From assembly GCA_965279085.1 (NCBI GenBank), contig OZ257149.1, positions 1,860,001 to 1,924,000 on the forward strand: 64,000 nt of DNA. The letters run 5' to 3'. The stretch's first letter is position 1; every line of letters begins with the position of its first letter. The notes beneath the pieces are model-generated. The model ran no database searches. It saw nothing but the letters and a program-made list of their open reading frames with translations, and had not been told where the DNA came from. This DNA is from UBA7672 sp965279085 (GTDB lineage Bacteria > Pseudomonadota > Alphaproteobacteria > Caulobacterales > Hyphomonadaceae). The position numbers and the translations under genes are program-made. Positions 60,287 through 64,000 of the stretch are shown here, one piece after another.

Positions 60287-61972
60287 CTAGCTCGCGCCGG
60301 CCGCGCGCTTGAAGACGATCTTGCCGCCGACCACAGTGATCGCCGGCTGCACTTTCAGGATCTCGGCTTCAGGAATCGTCATGATGTCACCGGTGAAGCC
60401 GGTGAAATCCGCCAGCTTGCCCTTTTCGATCGTGCCGAGATCGCTTTCCCGGAACGAGGCGTAGGCCGGCCAGATGGTGAACATCTTCAGCGCCTCTTCA
60501 CGCGTCACAGCCTGCTCGGAATGCCAGTCCGCGCCCCCATCCTTGCCCTGCAGATCCTTGCGCGCCACCGCCGCATAGAACTCGATGCGTGGATCGCCCT
60601 GCTCGACCGGCGCATCCGATCCGCCCGCGATGATCGCGCCCGAATCTATCAGCGCTCGCCAAGCATACCCGCCGAAGAGCCTGCGCGGCCCGATGCGCGC
60701 TGGCGCGAAATAGAGATCGCCGATGGCATGGCTCGGCTGCATCGACGGGATCACGCCGAGCTGCTTGAAGCGAACGATATCTTCCAGCCGCACGATCTGC
60801 GCGTGCTCGATGCGCCAGCGCTTGTCCGGCGTCGCGCCGCCGCCCTGGCCCGCCTCGAACGTCTTCTGCATCCAGTCGAGCACAAGCTGGTTGCCCCGGT
60901 CGCCGATGGCATGGAAGCAGACCTGGATGTTCGCGTCGTACGCCTTCTTCAGCAGCGCCATCGTCGGCTCTTCCTGCGCGATCATCAGGCCCGACGTATC
61001 GGGACGATCCGAATATGGCTCGTTCAGCAGCGCCCCGCGCGATCCCAGCGCGCCGTCCATGTAGAGCTTGATCGCCTTGGTCGTGACCATGCCGTCAGCC
61101 GTGGCGCCAAACACGCCGCCCGACGTTGCGCTGTCGAAGTCGGCGCCATCGATTGCATTGTAGATGCGCAGGTTTAGCTTGCCCGCACCCGACAGCGCAT
61201 TCATCGGCGCGATGTGCGCGGCGGGGACAGACATGTTGTGCACGCCTGTCCAACCGAGACTGATCTCGCGCGCCGCACCCTTCTGATAGGTATCGTCGAT
61301 CTTCTCCGCGCTCGGCGCGGTCTGCAGCACGGCCAACGCCGCCATCGCATTGTCGATCAGCATCCCCGTCGGCAGGCCGCCGGCGTCCACCTCGATGCGC
61401 CCACCCTGCGGTTGCGCCTTCGGCTTGCCGTCGATTCCAGCCGCTTTCAGCGCAGCCGTATTCGCAACCATCGCGTGACCGTCGGCGCGTTCCAGCACCA
61501 CAGGCCGATCGCCGCTCACCGCATCGAGATCCTGGCGCGTAGGAAAGCGCGCTTCCGGCCAATGCGTCTCGATCCACCCACGCCCGAACAGCGCCTGCCC
61601 GGCCGGCAGCGCCTTCGCCGCATCGCCGACGACCTGCACCAGTTCAGCGATCGACTTGATCTCGTCGAGGTCGAGCGTCGTCTCGCGCTCGCCGATGCCA
61701 TAGAGGTGCGCGTGGGCGTCGGTGAAACCCGGATAGAGGAAGGCGCCGCCAAGATCGACTTTCTCGGCCTTGTCGCCCGCCGTCTTCAGCAACGCCTCGG
61801 ACGTGCCCGTCGCGAGGATGCGCCCATCCTTCACGCTGACGGCCTCGACCGTCGCGAGCCCCGTCACGCCGGTATAGATCGTGCCACCATGATAGATTGC
61901 GTCCGGCGTCACGCCCGCCGGCTGGTTGCACGCGGCAAGCGCAAGAGCAGTGGCAGCAAGAATAAAACGCAT
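60287..61972 (-). CDS. Amidohydrolase of the YtcJ type, lipoprotein
   Basis: 561 residues. A lipobox (LALAAC) anchors it in the envelope. The metal-dependent TIM barrel is marked by YPGFTDAHAHLYGIG (HxH), KLYMDGALGSRGA, VCFHAIGDRGNQLVLDW, RWRIEHAQIV and AGGSDAPVEQGDPR (metal Asp). LLIDNAMAALAVLQ and FKQLGVIPSMQPSHAIGD also fit the YtcJ/Amidohydro_3 family. Such enzymes hydrolyse amides of unknown source in the periplasm. All metal ligands are present. Monocistronic. Confidence 0.9.
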   Translation of the reverse strand: MRFILAATALALAACNQPAGVTPDAIYHGGTIYTGVTGLATVEAVSVKDGRILATGTSEALLKTAGDKAEKVDLGGAFLYPGFTDAHAHLYGIGERETTLDLDEIKSIAELVQVVGDAAKALPAGQALFGRGWIETHWPEARFPTRQDLDAVSGDRPVVLERADGHAMVANTAALKAAGIDGKPKAQPQGGRIEVDAGGLPTGMLIDNAMAALAVLQTAPSAEKIDDTYQKGAAREISLGWTGVHNMSVPAAHIAPMNALSGAGKLNLRIYNAIDGADFDSATSGGVFGATADGMVTTKAIKLYMDGALGSRGALLNEPYSDRPDTSGLMIAQEEPTMALLKKAYDANIQVCFHAIGDRGNQLVLDWMQKTFEAGQGGGATPDKRWRIEHAQIVRLEDIVRFKQLGVIPSMQPSHAIGDLYFAPARIGPRRLFGGYAWRALIDSGAIIAGGSDAPVEQGDPRIEFYAAVARKDLQGKDGGADWHSEQAVTREEALKMFTIWPAYASFRESDLGTIEKGKLADFTGFTGDIMTIPEAEILKVQPAITVVGGKIVFKRAAGAS

Positions 61973-62043
61973 CGAGACCCCCGGGTGACGGTTGGCGGGA
62001 GACTAGTCGCGGCGCGCTGCAAAAGGAAAGGCCTTGCCGACTC

Positions 62044-62811
62044 CTATAAACTGGCGCGTGCCTCATCGCATTCGCCGCAGGCAGCCTGCACCGGATGAAG
62101 GAAGATCAGGGGATCGCGGTCGAGTTCTTCGAGGACCACCGAGACGATGTCGTGCGAGCGGGCAAGCCGGGCATGGGCTGCTCCAACTCTGCCCTCGCGT
62201 TGCATACCCTGCGCGGTGAGCCACGAATCCACCAGGTCGAAACGCTGGCAGCAGTGGTCGTTCTCGCCATAGTCGATGCGCCTGTGTGCGCCACCCTCAA
62301 GGACGGTAAGGTGTTTGATTGAACGGTAAGCCACGCCGCCAATCAGCTCGGCGAGGTGGATGGTCGTATCGGAGTCATGCCGGCAACCGACCAGCAGCAC
62401 TTGCCCGTCGAGTTCGTGCACGCGTCCGACGGGGCTCTTCTCCCCATGAGGCGGCAGCGGCAGAGGATCAGCAAGAATCCGGTCGGCCATCGGCCCGATG
62501 GCGGCGCAGGCGAAATGATGCTGCGAGCGTTTCACTCCCGGCTGACGCCAGAACAGATCCGCCGTGACGCCTAGGGAGGCATCGGCAGGCGAGGTAGCAG
62601 CATCGAAGGGCGTGTCGTCATCTCCCGACCAGGACGGCATCACCAGCGTGCCGTCGGCGCCGATCGCCTGGCGCAGAGCCGTTATCAGTCCCAGCGGCCC
62701 GCTCTCAACGGCTCCGAGCGCACGAAAGCCGATGTGAGTGAGGAGCACCCCGCCAGGCATCACACCGAGCGCACGCAGCTGGTAGGCTAAAGATGCAATG
62801 CTGGCCGTCAT
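62044..62811 (-). CDS. AAC(3)-family N-acetyltransferase
   Basis: 255 residues. Motifs of the aminoglycoside N3-acetyltransferase family are ALGVMPGGVLLTHIGFRALGAVESG, GTLVMPSWSGDD, RSQHHFACAAIGPMADRIL, SPVGRVHELDGQVLLVGCRHDSDTTIHLAE and RIDYGENDHCC. The family acetylates aminoglycosides, but many chromosomal members act on other amines, so resistance is not implied. It is a single-gene unit followed by rpmB. Confidence 0.85.
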   Translation of the reverse strand: MTASIASLAYQLRALGVMPGGVLLTHIGFRALGAVESGPLGLITALRQAIGADGTLVMPSWSGDDDTPFDAATSPADASLGVTADLFWRQPGVKRSQHHFACAAIGPMADRILADPLPLPPHGEKSPVGRVHELDGQVLLVGCRHDSDTTIHLAELIGGVAYRSIKHLTVLEGGAHRRIDYGENDHCCQRFDLVDSWLTAQGMQREGRVGAAHARLARSHDIVSVVLEELDRDPLIFLHPVQAACGECDEARASL

Positions 62812-62879
62812 GACTCATCGCCCCTCGAGCAGAGGGAGCGTGGAGTTTGCTGTATTTGGTTGGAAGCGACTAGCGCGAA

Positions 62880-63167
62880 TTAGGCCGCCTTGGCCTTCTT
62901 CGCGATCTCTTTCTTGACCTTCAGCATCTTGGCCGAGAGCTGCTCGTCCTTGGCCTTGGCGAGGTAGGCGTCGAGCCCGCCGCGCTTGTCGACCGTGCGC
63001 AGCGCAGCCGCCGAAACGCGCGCCGCGTAGGACTGGCCGAGAGCGTCCGAATGGACGGTCACGTTGACCAGGTTCGGCAGGTAGCGCCGTTTGGTCTTGA
63101 TGTTGGAGTGGCTGACCGTGTGGCCGACCATCGGCTTCTTGCCGGTGAGTTCACAGATGCGGGACAT
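62880..63167 (-). CDS. rpmB: 50S ribosomal protein L28
   Basis: 95 residues. It begins MSRICELTGKKPMVGHTVSHSNIKTKRRYLPNLVNVTV, the invariant L28 start; the tail is a Lys-rich helix (AKMLKVKKEIAKKAKAA). AGGTGG lies upstream. A good sigma-70-type promoter is found at 63252-63280. It is not in an operon with rpmG here. Confidence 0.96.
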   Translation of the reverse strand: MSRICELTGKKPMVGHTVSHSNIKTKRRYLPNLVNVTVHSDALGQSYAARVSAAALRTVDKRGGLDAYLAKAKDEQLSAKMLKVKKEIAKKAKAA

Positions 63168-63251
63168 GTCCCACCTTTCCTGAAGTCTGCACGGCGTTGA
63201 AAAGCCCTGAAAACGGGGACTTGTCAGCCATGCGCTGAAAGCGAAGGCGGG

Positions 63252-63280
63252 TGGATAGTCAGGCGGCCATCGCCTGTCAA
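63252..63280 (-). promoter_or_regulatory. rpmB promoter
   Basis: On the minus strand TTGACA (63275-63280) and TATCCA (63252-63257) are separated by exactly 17 nt. The -35 is perfect. A transcript would have a 5' leader of about 75 nt before rpmB. Confidence 0.65.
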
Positions 63281-63400
63281 GTTCTGCGAGGATTCAGCCA
63301 GTGCGGCGTCCTGAACGCCAGCCTGCCGGGAAATCGCCCGATTCCCGGGTTCTACAGGGACGGGAGCCGGCGGGCAAAAGGTCCGCCGCGGAGCTGGTAA

Positions 63401-64000
63401 ATGCCTTTTCTGACTGCCGCCCTCACGGCCGGGGGTCTTCTGTTCGCCCCTCTGGCGGCGCAGAACGCCCTGGCCACCATCGCGACCGTCGGGCCCATGC
63501 GGCTCGAAGCGGAGTATGAGGCGATCACCCCCGTCCCCTGGATCGGGCGGCAGACGACGGCATCCGCCTCCCTCACCGCCGACATCACCCCCACCCGCTA
63601 CCGCATCGCGGTCAACAGCCGGGCCGAAGGCATGATCGACTGGTTTGTCGATTCCAGCGTCGCCATGGTCTCGACCGGCGTCGTCACCGCGCGCGGCCTC
63701 TATCCGCTCCGCTTCGACAGCTCGGTGCAGGACGGATCGAAGCATCGCCGCGTGCTGGTCGACTTCACGCCCGGCGAAGTGCTGGTCAGCGTCGCGCCCA
63801 AGTTCGGCGACTGGGGCTTTCCGGCGACCACGCCCGCCCAGAAGCTCGAAGGCGTCGACCCGCTCACCGCCATCCTCAACATGAGCATCCGCGTCCGCGC
63901 AACGCCCTCCAACCCGTGCGGCGGGCCGCTGCGCATCTTCGACGGCAAGCAGCGCTACGACATCCGCCTGAAATATTCCGGCCGTTTCAACTGGAATGCC
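63401..64000 (+). CDS. DUF3108 domain protein, secreted (partial, C-terminus outside window)
   Basis: 200 residues to the window edge, from ATG 63401 with GGAG seven bases upstream. A signal peptide (MPFLTAALTAGGLLFAPLAAQ) precedes LEAEYEAITPVPWIGRQTTASASLTADITPTRYRIAVNSRAEGMIDWFVDSSVAM, the beginning of a DUF3108 beta domain, and GVDPLTAILNMSIRVRATPSNPCGGPLRIFDGKQRYDIRLKYSG, its hallmark second part. DUF3108 proteins are periplasmic or outer-membrane associated with unknown function. A DUF3108 gene next to rpmB is familiar in Caulobacterales. Confidence 0.88.
   Translation, partial: MPFLTAALTAGGLLFAPLAAQNALATIATVGPMRLEAEYEAITPVPWIGRQTTASASLTADITPTRYRIAVNSRAEGMIDWFVDSSVAMVSTGVVTARGLYPLRFDSSVQDGSKHRRVLVDFTPGEVLVSVAPKFGDWGFPATTPAQKLEGVDPLTAILNMSIRVRATPSNPCGGPLRIFDGKQRYDIRLKYSGRFNWNA

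Noticed and set aside
62044..62811. Aminoglycoside resistance determinant
   Set aside because: Family membership is clear, but the gene sits in core-like DNA without mobile elements, so clinical-type resistance should not be inferred.

Overview
The window is about 64 kb of GC-rich, gene-dense chromosome from an alphaproteobacterium. It is most likely from the Caulobacterales/Hyphomonadaceae-Parvularculaceae neighbourhood. This is inferred from the clustering of icd, alaS and recA, large TonB-dependent receptors with alphaproteobacterial TonB boxes, a BphO/BphP pair with an HWE kinase, a NepR-like protein with an EcfG-type promoter, and many small secreted or lipoprotein genes. I see no rRNA, tRNA, CRISPR array, transposase or prophage. 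Apart from one AT-richer island (about 50.5-51.9 kb) the sequence looks like core chromosome.

Layout. 0-5.6 kb: start of rpsD, a TonB-dependent receptor, a TPR-sulfotransferase and a TerC-type membrane protein. 5.6-10.7 kb: a leftward run of blaI-like repressor, M56 peptidase fused to ankyrin repeats, and a second TonB receptor, headed by a palindromic operator. 10.9-18.2 kb: secreted and envelope proteins (Ala-rich protein, M23 peptidase, two hypotheticals), trmJ with a possible small ORF in front, icd between a promoter and a strong terminator, a VOC protein, a fatty-acid desaturase and a zinc-ribbon membrane protein. 18.2-22.5 kb: alaS and recA, with a hairpin- and repeat-rich spacer and an SOS-box-like site at recA. 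22.6-29.3 kb: NUDIX, a secreted protein of unknown function, a polyprenyl-phosphate glycosyltransferase plus GT-C/GtrA fusion, a thiolase-like protein and a DUF4399 lipoprotein. 29.3-32.5 kb: bacteriophytochrome and heme oxygenase. 32.6-42 kb: htpX, a MatC-like carrier, a lipoprotein, prfA, an ArsR-type regulator with its AHSA1 partner and a perfect operator, MAPEG, a CWC protein and ilvD. 42-50.5 kb: a CadC-like regulator, acyl-CoA ligase, Tat-exported Gfo/Idh/MocA oxidoreductase, a frameshifted GT1 glycosyltransferase, a second copy of the unknown secreted family and a spermidine-synthase-like methyltransferase. 50.5-51.9 kb: the AT-rich HTH/nucleotidyltransferase island with two 30-bp palindromes. 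51.9-64 kb: HNH nuclease, AlkA-type glycosylase, two palindromic repeat elements, a membrane-protein pair, the NepR-like gene, an MFS carrier, a PQQ sugar dehydrogenase, an ATP-grasp protein, an amidohydrolase, AAC(3), rpmB and the start of a DUF3108 gene.

The most notable systems are these. (1) A two-gene module at 50567-51806 pairs an AbiEii-like nucleotidyltransferase with an unrecognised winged-helix partner, preceded by two large palindromes built from the same half-site. This matches the logic of an AbiE-type toxin-antitoxin/abortive-infection system but with a different regulator. (2) A NepR-like anti-sigma factor sits behind a GGAAC-N16-CGTC promoter, in the same window as a BphP whose HWE kinase and FATGY-type receiver belong to families used in the alphaproteobacterial general stress response. 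(3) A BlaI/M56 pair has ankyrin repeats where the usual pairs have a beta-lactam sensor. (4) Two non-coding palindromic elements flank the alkA-like gene.
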